From positions 1 to 64,000 of the forward strand of contig CACWLP010000009.1 of assembly GCA_902761755.1 (NCBI GenBank): a stretch of 64,000 nucleotides of DNA, read 5' to 3'. The position numbers and the translations under genes were made by a program. How positions within the stretch are numbered: the stretch's first letter is position 1; each line of letters opens with the position of its first letter. The DNA is from an uncultured Eubacteriales bacterium. GTDB lineage: Bacteria; Bacillota; Clostridia; Christensenellales; Aristaeellaceae. Below the pieces are notes generated by a model. It saw only the letters and a program-made list of their open reading frames with translations, did not search any database and had not been told where the DNA came from. Below, piece by piece: positions 1 to 7,662 of the stretch.

Positions 1-107
1 CCAGACCGATGCTTCCCCATTCTAACAGCTTTGGCAACAAGATGGTTAGTCTTCTGACTGGCTGTCAAAAATACCAACCAAATATATTGTAGTAGGAGGG
101 AATCAAA
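1..107. other. Leader region upstream of the first regulator
   Basis: No gene is visible in these bases. The last part holds an AGGAGG-like ribosome binding site a few bases before the ATG at 108, preceded by an AT-rich stretch (about 80-92). I see no convincing -35/-10 pair. The window edge may cut off the relevant upstream element. Confidence 0.4.
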
Positions 108-641
108 ATGGAACTGAATTCAAAACAAATGGGATCGTTTCTGCAGGCGGAGCGCAAAAAGATGGGCATGACCCAGGCCGAGCTTTCCGAAAAGCTGAAC
201 GTCAGCCCGCAGGCCGTGTCAAACTGGGAACGGGGCGAAACGATCCCCGACGTCGGTATCCTGCTGGATCTGGCGGGCGCGCTGCACTGCTCCGTGGACG
301 CCATCCTGTCCGGCGGGGCCGGCTGCGGCGGTTTCCGCAGGCATATCACGGTGGCGCAGATGCAGGAAGCGCTGTCCTCGCTGGACCGTATCGGCGAGCT
401 TCTGGGCCGGGATCATTTTGTTTACCAATGCATCATCGACGCGCTGAACGCCCGCATGAACACCGCCGTTGAAGCATCCTTCTCCGATCCGCACGTTTTC
501 GATGTGTTCACCGTTGAGTTCCTGCTGGGCTGCATCGGCAACGGCGATTATGTGGATCCCCGGGATGTGGAATCCCATCTTCCGGCGAGCAAAGCGCGGG
601 ATTATCTGCTGAAATCCATGCAGGAGCGCGGCATCCGCTGA
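108..641 (+). CDS. XRE-family helix-turn-helix transcriptional regulator
   Basis: A 177-residue DNA-binding protein with an N-terminal XRE/Cro-type helix-turn-helix. The segment at about residues 19-48 (MTQAELSEKLNVSPQAVSNW then ERGETIPD) is a textbook match, with the usual QAVSNWERG recognition helix. The remaining ~115 residues form a helical region I do not recognise. It has a good AGGAGG site. The next gene also begins with an HTH of the same class, but the two differ in their C-terminal domains, so they look like separately recruited regulators and not a tandem duplicate. The target is unknown. Confidence 0.85.
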   Translation: MELNSKQMGSFLQAERKKMGMTQAELSEKLNVSPQAVSNWERGETIPDVGILLDLAGALHCSVDAILSGGAGCGGFRRHITVAQMQEALSSLDRIGELLGRDHFVYQCIIDALNARMNTAVEASFSDPHVFDVFTVEFLLGCIGNGDYVDPRDVESHLPASKARDYLLKSMQERGIR

Positions 642-702
642 TTCCCGGCGCGCCGCCGGGCTCTTCCGCCCCGCAACAGCCCGTTGCTTGCCAAGCCCCG
701 GC

Positions 703-731
703 TGGTGTGCTATCCTGTGTGCGAGGTGAGA
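703..731 (+). promoter_or_regulatory. Putative sigma-A promoter for the zinc-ribbon regulator
   Basis: TTGCCA and TATCCT are separated by 17 bases and end just before the AGGTGAG ribosome site. The -10 is imperfect, so this is a moderate call. A GC-rich inverted repeat (CCGGCGCGCCGCCGGG) lies upstream, at the end of the preceding gene, but has no T-run. Confidence 0.4.
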
Positions 732-734
732 AAA

Positions 735-1178
735 ATGGAAACGAAAGACGTGATCCTGTCACTGCGCACAAAAAAAGGCTTGTCCCAGGAGGACCTGGCA
801 AAGGCCGTTTATGTGACCCGCCAGGCCGTATCCCGCTGGGAAACGGGCGATACCGTGCCCAACACCGAAACGCTCAAGCTCCTCTCTTCCCTCTTCCAGG
901 TATCCATCAACACCCTGCTGGGCTCTCCCCGGCAGCTGGTGTGCCAGTGCTGCGGCATGCCCCTGGAGGATGAAAACATCAGCCGGGAGGCGGACGGCGC
1001 CTTTAACGAGGAATACTGCAAATGGTGCTACGCGGACGGGAAATTCGCTTATCCCACCCTGGACGCGCTGGTGGATTTCCTGGTGGACCACTTTTCCTCC
1101 GACGCCTTTCCTCCGGACCAGGCCCGGGCCTATTACCGCGATCATCTGAAGCAGCTGCGTCACTGGCAGCCTGCCTGA
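735..1178 (+). CDS. HTH regulator fused to a zinc-ribbon domain
   Basis: A 147-residue protein. Residues 5-45 form an XRE-type HTH (LSQEDLAKAVYVTRQAVSRW). Residues 69-103 carry a Cys-rich element (CQCCGMPL at 70-77 and YCKWCYADGKF at 94-104), typical of the putative zinc-ribbon family found fused to regulators in Clostridia. The start at 735 is chosen over an upstream in-frame ATG at 684 because a GAGGTGAG ribosome site precedes METKDV and the HTH begins there. The likely role is a metal- or redox-responsive repressor, which is inferred from architecture only. A member of the dispersed repeat family starts 27 bases after its stop. Confidence 0.8.
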   Translation: METKDVILSLRTKKGLSQEDLAKAVYVTRQAVSRWETGDTVPNTETLKLLSSLFQVSINTLLGSPRQLVCQCCGMPLEDENISREADGAFNEEYCKWCYADGKFAYPTLDALVDFLVDHFSSDAFPPDQARAYYRDHLKQLRHWQPA

Positions 1179-1205
1179 CACCCCGGCGCACGACTTTTTC
1201 CCCTT

Positions 1206-1540
1206 GGGGCTGTTGCACAGCCCCTTCGATCAAATGGATCCTCCATTTGATCGACATAAAACGCCTTTTCCTCTCGTCCCTGCGGGACTCCCGGGCGTAA
1301 AAGGCGCAAGGAAAGCATTTTTGCTCTCGCAGGGCATGCTCTGCTTTAGCAAAAATGCTCCTCGCAGCGCACGCTTCGCTGCTGCGGATTCCGCTTGGAG
1401 GGGCGGCGGCCCCTCCAAACCACCCCGGGGTTATTCGATTTCCCGGTATTCACTGTTGCTCGTTTTTTTATGAGAACCAATATCTCTGTAAACAAAGAGG
1501 ATGCTGCAGATTGGCTTCTGCAATATCCCCTTTTCTTTTA
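1206..1540 (+). repeat. Modular hairpin-rich intergenic repeat, copy 1 (full length)
   Basis: About 335 bases, shared with copies at 34881-35158 (same strand) and 59217-59466 (opposite strand). Modules in order: a GGGGCTGTTGCACAGCCCC hairpin (1206-1224); an 11-bp perfect hairpin on GATCAAATGGA (1229-1253); a CGCCTTTT/AAAAGGCG hairpin (about 1261-1309); an AGCATTTTTGCT/AGCAAAAATGCT hairpin (about 1315-1367); a GGAGGGG/CCCCTCC hairpin (about 1397-1416); and a tail with ACTGTTGCTC and an imperfect AGGATGCTGCAGA/TCTGCAATATCC stem (about 1498-1530). This copy has all modules. Short open frames cross it but have no ribosome sites and are not shared between copies, so I treat it as non-coding. Confidence 0.85.
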
Positions 1541-1709
1541 CCTGTTCCCGCGGCGGGAATTCCGTTACGATTCCTTTTCATTTTTCGACAGTTTTGTTAA
1601 GAAATGGCCCCGCGCCTTGACTCAAGCCGATCCGGGCTGATATAATTTTTTCAAAGTTAGGAAAATTGCATTCATTGGCATTATCTGCAAAAGAAAGAAG
1701 GAAGAACGC
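1541..1709 (+). promoter_or_regulatory. Promoter region of the YQQG-repeat gene
   Basis: TTGACT (1617-1622) and TATAAT (1641-1646) are 18 bases apart, a strong sigma-A promoter that gives a leader of about 55 bases. An AAGAAGGAAG ribosome site precedes the ATG at 1710. Nothing else is recognised in this stretch. Confidence 0.75.
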
Positions 1710-2324
1710 ATGGACCAGAACGGCTATCAGCAGGGCAACAACCAGCAGAACGGCTATCAGCAGAATGGCTACCAGCAGGGCGGCTACCAGCAGGATAGCT
1801 ACCAGCAGGGCGGCTATCAGCAGAACGGCTACCAGCAGGACGGCTATCAGCAGGGCGGCTACCAGCAGGGCGGCTACCAGCAGGGCGGCTACCAGCAGGG
1901 CGGCTACCAGCAGAACGGTTACCAGCAGGGCGGCTATCCGCCCCGTAATGGCTACAATTCTTACGGCAACAGCAACAACATCAATATCAACATTAACAAC
2001 GTCAGCACAAACGCCCAGGAGGGGGGATCCTACTTCGACGGCGGCTTGCTGCAGCAAATCGGCTGGCGGCTGCTGGGCGGCCTGCTCACCCTATTCACCC
2101 TCGGCATCGGCCTCCCCTGGGCCGTGTGCATGCTCTACCGCTGGGAAACGAAGCATACCGTGATCGACGGTCACCGCCTCGGCTTCAACGGCAACGGCGG
2201 CCAGCTGCTGGGCAAGTGGCTGCTGTGGATGCTGCTCACCATCATCACGATCGGGATCTATGGGTTCTGGGTATCCATCAAGCTGAAGAAATGGATCACC
2301 AAGCATACCTATCTGGCCAACTGA
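1710..2324 (+). CDS. YQQG-repeat protein with C-terminal DUF898/YjgN-like membrane domain
   Basis: A 204-residue protein of two halves. Residues 1-80 are low complexity: thirteen YQQ units in a GYQQ[G/N/D] pentapeptide repeat, then an Asn-rich stretch. Residues 108-200 form a membrane domain with two hydrophobic segments (LLGGLLTLFTLGIGLPWAVC and LLWMLLTIITIGIYGFWVSI) around a WETKHTVIDGHRLGFNG element, resembling DUF898/YjgN-type membrane proteins. The Gln/Tyr/Gly region is probably cytoplasmic and disordered. The function is unknown. The repeat DNA is nearly identical between units and should vary in copy number between strains. Confidence 0.75.
   Translation: MDQNGYQQGNNQQNGYQQNGYQQGGYQQDSYQQGGYQQNGYQQDGYQQGGYQQGGYQQGGYQQGGYQQNGYQQGGYPPRNGYNSYGNSNNINININNVSTNAQEGGSYFDGGLLQQIGWRLLGGLLTLFTLGIGLPWAVCMLYRWETKHTVIDGHRLGFNGNGGQLLGKWLLWMLLTIITIGIYGFWVSIKLKKWITKHTYLAN
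1722..1943 (+). repeat. 15-bp in-frame tandem repeat (VNTR-like)
   Basis: The unit GGCTACCAGCAGGGC and near variants are repeated about 13 times inside the coding region. Four units in a row (about 1857-1916) are identical. Because the unit is a multiple of three, slippage would change repeat number without breaking the frame. Confidence 0.85.
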
Positions 2325-2355
2325 TTCCGGCGACCGCGGTTAAGGAGGAAAAACC

Positions 2356-2511
2356 ATGAAAAAGTACGAGTGCCCCTGCGGCTACGTCTACGACCCCGAG
2401 ATCGGCGATCCCGATTCCGGCATCGCCCCCGGCACCGCCTTTGAGGACATCCCCGAGGATTGGGTGTGCCCCATCTGCGGCCTGGGCAAGGACGCCTTCA
2501 CCGAAATTTGA
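2356..2511 (+). CDS. Rubredoxin
   Basis: A 51-residue one-iron electron carrier, probably soluble and used in anaerobic oxidative-stress or electron-transfer reactions. The motif [13 protein letters not shown] at the C-terminus, the [18 protein letters not shown] core and the [10 protein letters not shown] element are diagnostic. A clear TAAGGAGG site lies 6 bases before the ATG. One oddity is that the first iron-binding motif reads C6-P-C8-G, with one residue between the cysteines instead of the usual two; C38 and C41 keep the usual spacing. It sits 31 bases after the YQQG protein gene and 62 bases before a secreted protein gene. Confidence 0.9.
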   Translation: MKKYECPCGYVYDPEIGDPDSGIAPGTAFEDIPEDWVCPICGLGKDAFTEI

Positions 2512-2573
2512 TCCCCAGAGGCGGAAGCGGCGCTGCGCCCTTCCGCCTTTTTGCATCGAAAGGAGAGAAAACC

Positions 2574-3251
2574 ATGAAAAAAATTATTGCCTGCCTGCTG
2601 GCGGCCGTTCTTCTGCTTGCCGCCGTTCCCGTCCTGGCCGACGAAAGCCTGGAAGTGCTGAAGGAAAACTTCTGGCAGTACAACAACGAATATACGCAAT
2701 TCTCCTGCTTTTACGCCAAGGTTCAAAACAAGAGCGCCGAGCCCGTTTTTATCACGGAATGTGATCTGGATATGAAAGATGCCGACGGCAACGTGCTGGT
2801 CCAGGATGAATTCGGCTCTTCCTTCGGCCTGTTGCTCCAGCCCGGAGAATACACCTACGCATGGTTCTACGAATACGGGGACGACCAGGAGAATGCGGCC
2901 GATTGCGCCTTCAGCTGGAAAGAAGCCGCTCCCGACGGCTACTCTGGCACCGTCCGCTACGAATCCACCGCGGTGCTGGAAAAGACGCAGGACGAATGGG
3001 ATACCTATCTGACGATACTGGTCAGCGTGACCAATCCCACCGAGGAACCCCTCTACGATCTGTCCTGCCTGGCCGTCCTGCTGGACGCCGAAGACAATAT
3101 CCTGTACATCAGCACCGACTGCGCATACGATCTCGGCATCGCTCCCGGCAGCACCGTGACCTTCCGCTTTTTCGTTCCCGGTTATTACCTGGAAGGCAAA
3201 AGCTTGGAGGGCCTGAAGGTGGATTCCCTGGCGCTGGTCGACAGATATTGA
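2574..3251 (+). CDS. Secreted protein of unknown function (FxLYD-like)
   Basis: A 225-residue exported protein. MKKIIACLLAAVLLLAAVPV followed by LADES is a Sec signal peptide with AxA-type cleavage and no lipobox cysteine. The mature part appears to hold two beta-rich repeats. Each has a phrase on extra-cytoplasmic decoration (KVQNKSAEPVFITECDLDMK, then SVTNPTEEPLYDLSCLAVLL), matching the pattern of FxLYD domains, in which 'xxNxxxxxxxDlxvxVxLxD' recurs. This suggests a surface or periplasm-like immunoglobulin-type fold without enzymatic residues. The start at 2574 follows an AAAGGAGAG site. Confidence 0.7.
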   Translation: MKKIIACLLAAVLLLAAVPVLADESLEVLKENFWQYNNEYTQFSCFYAKVQNKSAEPVFITECDLDMKDADGNVLVQDEFGSSFGLLLQPGEYTYAWFYEYGDDQENAADCAFSWKEAAPDGYSGTVRYESTAVLEKTQDEWDTYLTILVSVTNPTEEPLYDLSCLAVLLDAEDNILYISTDCAYDLGIAPGSTVTFRFFVPGYYLEGKSLEGLKVDSLALVDRY

Positions 3252-3261
3252 TCCTCCAACG

Positions 3262-3306
3262 AAAAAAGCGGCCCGATCCCTTTTCTGGGATCAGGCCGCT
3301 TTTTTT
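3262..3306. terminator. Bidirectional terminator between convergent genes
   Basis: AAAGCGGCCCGATCCC pairs with GGGATCAGGCCGCTTT (one bulge). It is flanked by an A-run on the left and a T-run on the right, so it can serve both the secreted protein gene (+) and glpK (-). Confidence 0.9.
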
Positions 3307-3310
3307 GCGT

Positions 3311-4813
3311 TTATTTGTTGCTTTCCGCCCAGTGCAGCGCGCCGTCCACCGCCCGGCGCCAGCCGGTCAGCAGTTCCTCCCGCCGCGCTTCCTCCATCCG
3401 GGGCGCAAATGTGTCCGCCACGTGCCAGCCGGCGGCGGTGGCCTTGAGGTCCGGGTAGATCCCCACGGCCAGGCCGGAGAGCAGCGCGGCCCCCAAGGCC
3501 GTGGTTTCCAGCACCGCCGGGCGCTGCACCGGCACGCCCAGCAGGTCCGCCTGGAACTGCATGAGCAATTGGTTTGCGCTGGCGCCGCCGTCCACCCGCA
3601 GGGCGGGGCTGTGCTTTCCGCAGTCCTGGGCCATGGCGGAGAACAGATCCCGGCTCTGGAACGCGATGGATTCCAGCGCCGCCCGCACGATATGCGCCCG
3701 CCCCGTGCCCCGGGTCATGCCCACCAGGGTGCCCCGGGTGTACATGTTCCAGTACGGCGCGCCCAGGCCCGTGAACGCGGGCACCAGATACACCCCGCCG
3801 GTGTCCGGCACGGACGCCGCCACCGCCTCGCTCTCCGCGGCGGTTTGGATCAGCTTCATTTCGTCCCGCAGCCACTGGATGGCCGCGCCGCCCACGAACA
3901 CGCTGCCCTCGAAGGCGTAGGTGGGCTTTCCGTTCAGCCGCCAGGCCATGGTGGTCAGCAGCCCGCACCGGCTCAGGCGGAATGTTTCCCCGGCGTTCAT
4001 CAGCATGAAGCAGCCCGTGCCGTAGGTGTTCTTCACCATGCCTTCCTCAAAGCACGCCTGGCCGAACAGCGCCGCGTGCTGATCCCCCACCAGGGCCGCC
4101 ACGGGGATCTTCGCGCCCAGCAGATCTTCCCGCAAAAAACCGATTACCTGGGCGGTGTCCACCACCCGGGGCAGGATCTCCCGGGGGATATCCAGCATGG
4201 CAAGCAATTCCTCGTCCCATTCCTGGGTGTGCAGGTTAAAGAGCATGGTGCGCCCGGCGTTGGTGGCGTCGGTGACGTGGGGATGCCCCTCCACCAGATG
4301 CCACGCCAGGAAGGAATCCACCGTGCCGAAGCAGATTTCGCCCTTCCGGGCCCGGCCCCGCAGGTTCATTTCGTCCAGCATCCATTTGATCTTGCTGCCG
4401 GAAAAGTACGCGTCCGGCACCAGCCCCGTTTTCTCCCGGATCGTATCGCCGTATCCCTTTTGGGTCAGCTCCTCGATGATGGGCGCAGTGCGGCGGCACT
4501 GCCACACGATGGCGTTGTACAGGCACTGGCCGGTTTCCCTTTCCCACAGGAACGCGGTTTCCCGCTGGTTGGTGATGCCCACCGCGGCAATCTCCTCCGG
4601 GGCGATCTCCGCTTTGCGCACCGCGGCGCGCAGGGCCTCGATCTGGGTGTACAGGATATCCGCCGGATCGTGCTCCACCCAGCCGGGATGGGGATAATGC
4701 TGGGGAAATTCCTGGGCCGCCGCGGCGATCATGTGGCCTTCCAGGGTGAATACCACCGCCCGGCTGCTGGTGGTGCCCTGATCCAGGGCCACCAGGTAAC
4801 GCTTGTTCATCAT
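3311..4813 (-). CDS. glpK: Glycerol kinase
   Basis: A 500-residue cytoplasmic FGGY-family kinase that phosphorylates glycerol to sn-glycerol 3-phosphate with ATP. The N-terminal ALDQGTTSSRAVVF phosphate-binding motif, the GITNQRET segment, and the GDQHAALFGQ and GTGCFMLMN motifs are all characteristic, and the length matches the family. The start at 4813 is preceded by AGGAG at 9 bases. An upstream in-frame ATG at 4897 lacks such a site. No glycerol facilitator or GlpD lies next to it, so it is a stand-alone unit with its own promoter and a shared terminator. Confidence 0.95.
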   Translation of the reverse strand: MMNKRYLVALDQGTTSSRAVVFTLEGHMIAAAAQEFPQHYPHPGWVEHDPADILYTQIEALRAAVRKAEIAPEEIAAVGITNQRETAFLWERETGQCLYNAIVWQCRRTAPIIEELTQKGYGDTIREKTGLVPDAYFSGSKIKWMLDEMNLRGRARKGEICFGTVDSFLAWHLVEGHPHVTDATNAGRTMLFNLHTQEWDEELLAMLDIPREILPRVVDTAQVIGFLREDLLGAKIPVAALVGDQHAALFGQACFEEGMVKNTYGTGCFMLMNAGETFRLSRCGLLTTMAWRLNGKPTYAFEGSVFVGGAAIQWLRDEMKLIQTAAESEAVAASVPDTGGVYLVPAFTGLGAPYWNMYTRGTLVGMTRGTGRAHIVRAALESIAFQSRDLFSAMAQDCGKHSPALRVDGGASANQLLMQFQADLLGVPVQRPAVLETTALGAALLSGLAVGIYPDLKATAAGWHVADTFAPRMEEARREELLTGWRRAVDGALHWAESNK

Positions 4814-4850
4814 GTAGGTTTTCTCCTCTGATCCTGCTTTGCTTGTTTTT

Positions 4851-4879
4851 ATTCTACCATCTTTTCCTCTTTTCTTCAA
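4851..4879 (-). promoter_or_regulatory. Putative glpK promoter
   Basis: On the minus strand TTGAAG (4874-4879) and TAGAAT (4851-4856) are 17 bases apart, about 40 bases before the glpK start. Confidence 0.5.
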
Positions 4880-4920
4880 CACTAACAGCCGAAACATTTT
4901 CCTCTGTCCCGTCTTTCATG

Positions 4921-4950
4921 TTGACATGAAATGGATAAATATGATATAAT
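4921..4950 (+). promoter_or_regulatory. Strong sigma-A promoter of the secreted metallopeptidase-like gene
   Basis: Perfect TTGACA (4921-4926) and TATAAT (4945-4950) with an 18-base spacer. GGGGAGA before the ATG at 4984 is the ribosome site. Confidence 0.85.
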
Positions 4951-4983
4951 TGGGCAACAAATAATCACAGGGGAGACAGTCCG

Positions 4984-7314
4984 ATGAAGCGATCTTTTTT
5001 GGTATGCCTGGCGGCTTTTCTTTTGCTGTTAACATCTTCTGCCCTGGCGGAAAACGATTGGCAGGATGCTTACCACGATTTTATTGTCGATGAGGGCTAT
5101 AAATCCTCCGGCCAGGATTACAATTACGATGAGGCCCCTTCTTTTGCCCTGCACGACATGGACGGGGACGGCACACCTGAATTGCTGGCCTATAACGGCG
5201 CGGGCTATCATGCCGCGGGCTGTGTCTATGCTTATACAGCCGATAACGGCGAAGCCAAATTTGCCGGGAACGCCGGCGGGGATATTTATTCCGATGGCTT
5301 GTACTATTATGATAACGACCAATATCCCGGCCTTGTCACCATCGGCGGTGGTATGGGATATTATAATTCCTATTACGAGACGATCGAGAACGGTCAGTTG
5401 GTCTGGGAACAAGTAGCTTATTTCGGCGAAGATTACAATGTGGATACGGGAGAAACAAAGCCCTTTAATCAAAAGAAAACTACCGACAATGATCTGTATA
5501 ATCTGACCCAGTCTGAAACCGATCGGCATGGCGTGATGTTCACCGACGCCGCTTCCCTGGACTGGGATAAGTTCATCGCGCCTTGGGCGTCGCAGGAAGC
5601 GCCTGTCGCCCCCGCGACCGCAGCGCCCGCACCGGCAGCACCCACCGAGGCCCCTGCCCCCGCCGAGCCGACCGTGGCCCCCACCGTCGCTCCTACGCCT
5701 GTCGCCCCCACCGAAGCACCGACGGAAGAGCCTCCCCAAATCCATTCCATCAGTCTGGTTCTCTCCAGCAGTGAGATTTACCCTTCTGAAACAGTGATCG
5801 CCACCGGTTCCGCCCCGGGCGCTGCCTACCTTGAATTGTACATGAGCGGCAAGGAAATTGCCTCTGTCCGAAGCAATTCCGTGTCCGCTTCCATCACTTA
5901 TGATCAGGCGGAAAAAATGAACCGCACGCCCCTCATTGTCGCGCTGTTCGCATATTATAACGACGGGTCAAACGCCTCCACCGTTTGCAAGCTCACCGTG
6001 ATGCCAAAAGAAGAGTTACTGCCGTTCCGCGGCGAAGTATATCTGAAAGCCTTTAAGGAAGCCAAGGAGCTGTACGGAAACCCCATGGCGGATAATCGGG
6101 AGGGCGGCTTTGTTGAAAGGCTCATGCAATACTATGAGGACTGCGGTTTGACCTGGGAAGAACGCAGGCAGGTCATGCTGACCCTCTATGACGCCGACCC
6201 GGTTTATCGGGATCTGTATTTATACGGATTAATGAATTATGAGCTGGCCTGCGGCTTGCGGCCCAAAAAAGATTCCATTTGCCAGTATGACGGTGTTCTG
6301 AATGTGCTGAGCATGTATACAAACATAACCAGTGAAGAATTCAGCAGTACCTTTTTCCATGAATCAGGCCACGCCACACAGCTGAATCTGTGGGATTGGA
6401 ATACTGCGAACAAGAATGATTATCTGTATTGGGATAAAGTCATGGAATCGTCTCCTCTCTATGAACAGGAGGCGGCGATAGAAGAACTTCTGTATCAGGA
6501 TGTAAAAAGCTATATAGCCAGAAAACTCGAACCCGGTGGATTAGGTACTTTGAGTCTCATGAGGATTTCGGAAACATTAATACAATATGAATTAAGAGAA
6601 CTGCCGAAAACCGCGGAAAAAGAAGAAATAGAGGAAAGGATTACAGCGGCGTTCAGTAATATACGAGAAAGTATCTATTATGATCCCGCTTATGTTTCTG
6701 AAGACGGCATCGAACAAAGATACATGTCAATCCTCGCAATATATCAGAATGATACAATTACAGAAAAGTACAATTCCATCTTGGAAGACTATAAATCATT
6801 GACAGGAAAAGATTTCTATATCAATTACGATGGGTCTATGCCGGAGGCCGTTAAACAGGCGCTGGTAGAAGGGCTGCAGTATGCCTTGGTTGATTCAAAA
6901 GAATATGCAAATTTCAAACTGCTGTCCAACTATAATTCGTTCAGCACTATAAATTCTGAGATAATAAATGAATTTTCTTTTGAGCAAGATATTATGAAGG
7001 AGCAAATGGAACCGGGTACTTACAATTCTTCTATGGTCTCCGATGTATATGGCGGGATTACGAATAATAAATTAATAGGTTCATTCGGGCATGCTGGTGA
7101 CAGTTCTTCCGAACCATACTATTATTGGCATAATGAAGTTCGTTATCCTACTCACAGGCAGTTGAAAGAAGCTTGGGCGGAGTATTTCTCCGCCAAGATT
7201 TGCGGCGACGAATACAACATCGAAATGAACGCCCAATACTTTCCCCTCGCCACCGAGGCGTTTGATAAGTATGCCAAAGAGCTTCTGGCCTATTATGAAG
7301 ATTTCTATGACTGA
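4984..7314 (+). CDS. Large secreted putative zinc metallopeptidase (HExxH, ATLF-like)
   Basis: A 776-residue exported protein. Residues 1-22 form a signal peptide. Residues 55-70 hold an EF-hand-like HDMDGDGTPELL. Residues about 200-255 are a Pro/Ala/Thr linker. A beta-rich region follows. The C-terminal part contains HESGH (459-463), preceded by EFSSTFF, and EAWAEYF (729-735) near the end. HExGH plus a downstream E-x-[FW]-A-E-x-F element recalls the anthrax-lethal-factor-like (ATLF) zincin arrangement, with the distal Glu as third zinc ligand. The two motifs are about 270 residues apart, much further than in lethal factor. DNA from about 6290 to 7160 is visibly more AT-rich than its surroundings, suggesting a segment of different origin. 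The enzymatic assignment is an inference from motifs. Confidence 0.65.
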   Translation: MKRSFLVCLAAFLLLLTSSALAENDWQDAYHDFIVDEGYKSSGQDYNYDEAPSFALHDMDGDGTPELLAYNGAGYHAAGCVYAYTADNGEAKFAGNAGGDIYSDGLYYYDNDQYPGLVTIGGGMGYYNSYYETIENGQLVWEQVAYFGEDYNVDTGETKPFNQKKTTDNDLYNLTQSETDRHGVMFTDAASLDWDKFIAPWASQEAPVAPATAAPAPAAPTEAPAPAEPTVAPTVAPTPVAPTEAPTEEPPQIHSISLVLSSSEIYPSETVIATGSAPGAAYLELYMSGKEIASVRSNSVSASITYDQAEKMNRTPLIVALFAYYNDGSNASTVCKLTVMPKEELLPFRGEVYLKAFKEAKELYGNPMADNREGGFVERLMQYYEDCGLTWEERRQVMLTLYDADPVYRDLYLYGLMNYELACGLRPKKDSICQYDGVLNVLSMYTNITSEEFSSTFFHESGHATQLNLWDWNTANKNDYLYWDKVMESSPLYEQEAAIEELLYQDVKSYIARKLEPGGLGTLSLMRISETLIQYELRELPKTAEKEEIEERITAAFSNIRESIYYDPAYVSEDGIEQRYMSILAIYQNDTITEKYNSILEDYKSLTGKDFYINYDGSMPEAVKQALVEGLQYALVDSKEYANFKLLSNYNSFSTINSEIINEFSFEQDIMKEQMEPGTYNSSMVSDVYGGITNNKLIGSFGHAGDSSSEPYYYWHNEVRYPTHRQLKEAWAEYFSAKICGDEYNIEMNAQYFPLATEAFDKYAKELLAYYEDFYD

Positions 7315-7343
7315 CAGGCCGGCATCTTCCGGTATTTTGGTGC

Positions 7344-7373
7344 TTGACACAGCCCCTTTCCGTCCGTTATAAT
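7344..7373 (+). promoter_or_regulatory. Promoter of the Tyr T-box operon
   Basis: TTGACA (7344-7349) and TATAAT (7368-7373) with an 18-base spacer, an ideal sigma-A promoter. Transcription should begin near 7380, at the 5' end of the T-box leader. Confidence 0.85.
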
Positions 7374-7380
7374 GCCAGTA

Positions 7381-7636
7381 ACAGGCAGCGACGGGATCCC
7401 AGTAGCCCTGCCCAACCGACCCGAAGAGAGCTTCCGTCCGGTGCAAGGAAGCGGCGGCGGCACAGGCGAATTACCTCCCCGAGCCCGGTGCTGAAGGGGC
7501 ATATCCTGCGTAGGCATCCGCCGGTGCGCCGGTTACAGCGTCAACGAGGGCAGAAGCGCCGCAGGCGCCTTTGCCGAAACGGAAGTGGTACCGCGTTTTC
7601 ATCCGCCTTCCCAGATGGGACAGGCGGTTTTCTTTT
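7381..7636 (+). promoter_or_regulatory. T-box leader, tyrosine-specific
   Basis: A tRNA-sensing transcription attenuator. Visible elements in order: AGTA (7401-7404) and AGAGAG (7425-7430) of Stem I; the distal-loop GGTGCAAGG (7440-7448); GAATTACC with a putative specifier TAC (7472-7474, Tyr); the T-box sequence GGAAGTGGTACCGCG (7581-7595); and an overlapping terminator hairpin from CCGCCT (7603-7608) to AGGCGG (7622-7627) followed by a T-run. Uncharged tRNA-Tyr would stabilise the antiterminator and allow transcription of the aminotransferase and tyrS. The specifier reading agrees with the downstream tyrS. Confidence 0.9.
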
Positions 7637-7662
7637 TCACACATCAGAAGGGAGAATCAAGT

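Noticed and set aside
1204..1473. Short open frames inside the modular repeats
   Set aside because: They differ between repeat copies, have no ribosome sites and include the hairpin arms, so they are not conserved as proteins.
1722..1943. CRISPR-like tandem array
   Set aside because: Units are 15 bases, contiguous and in frame with a protein; there are no spacers or cas genes.
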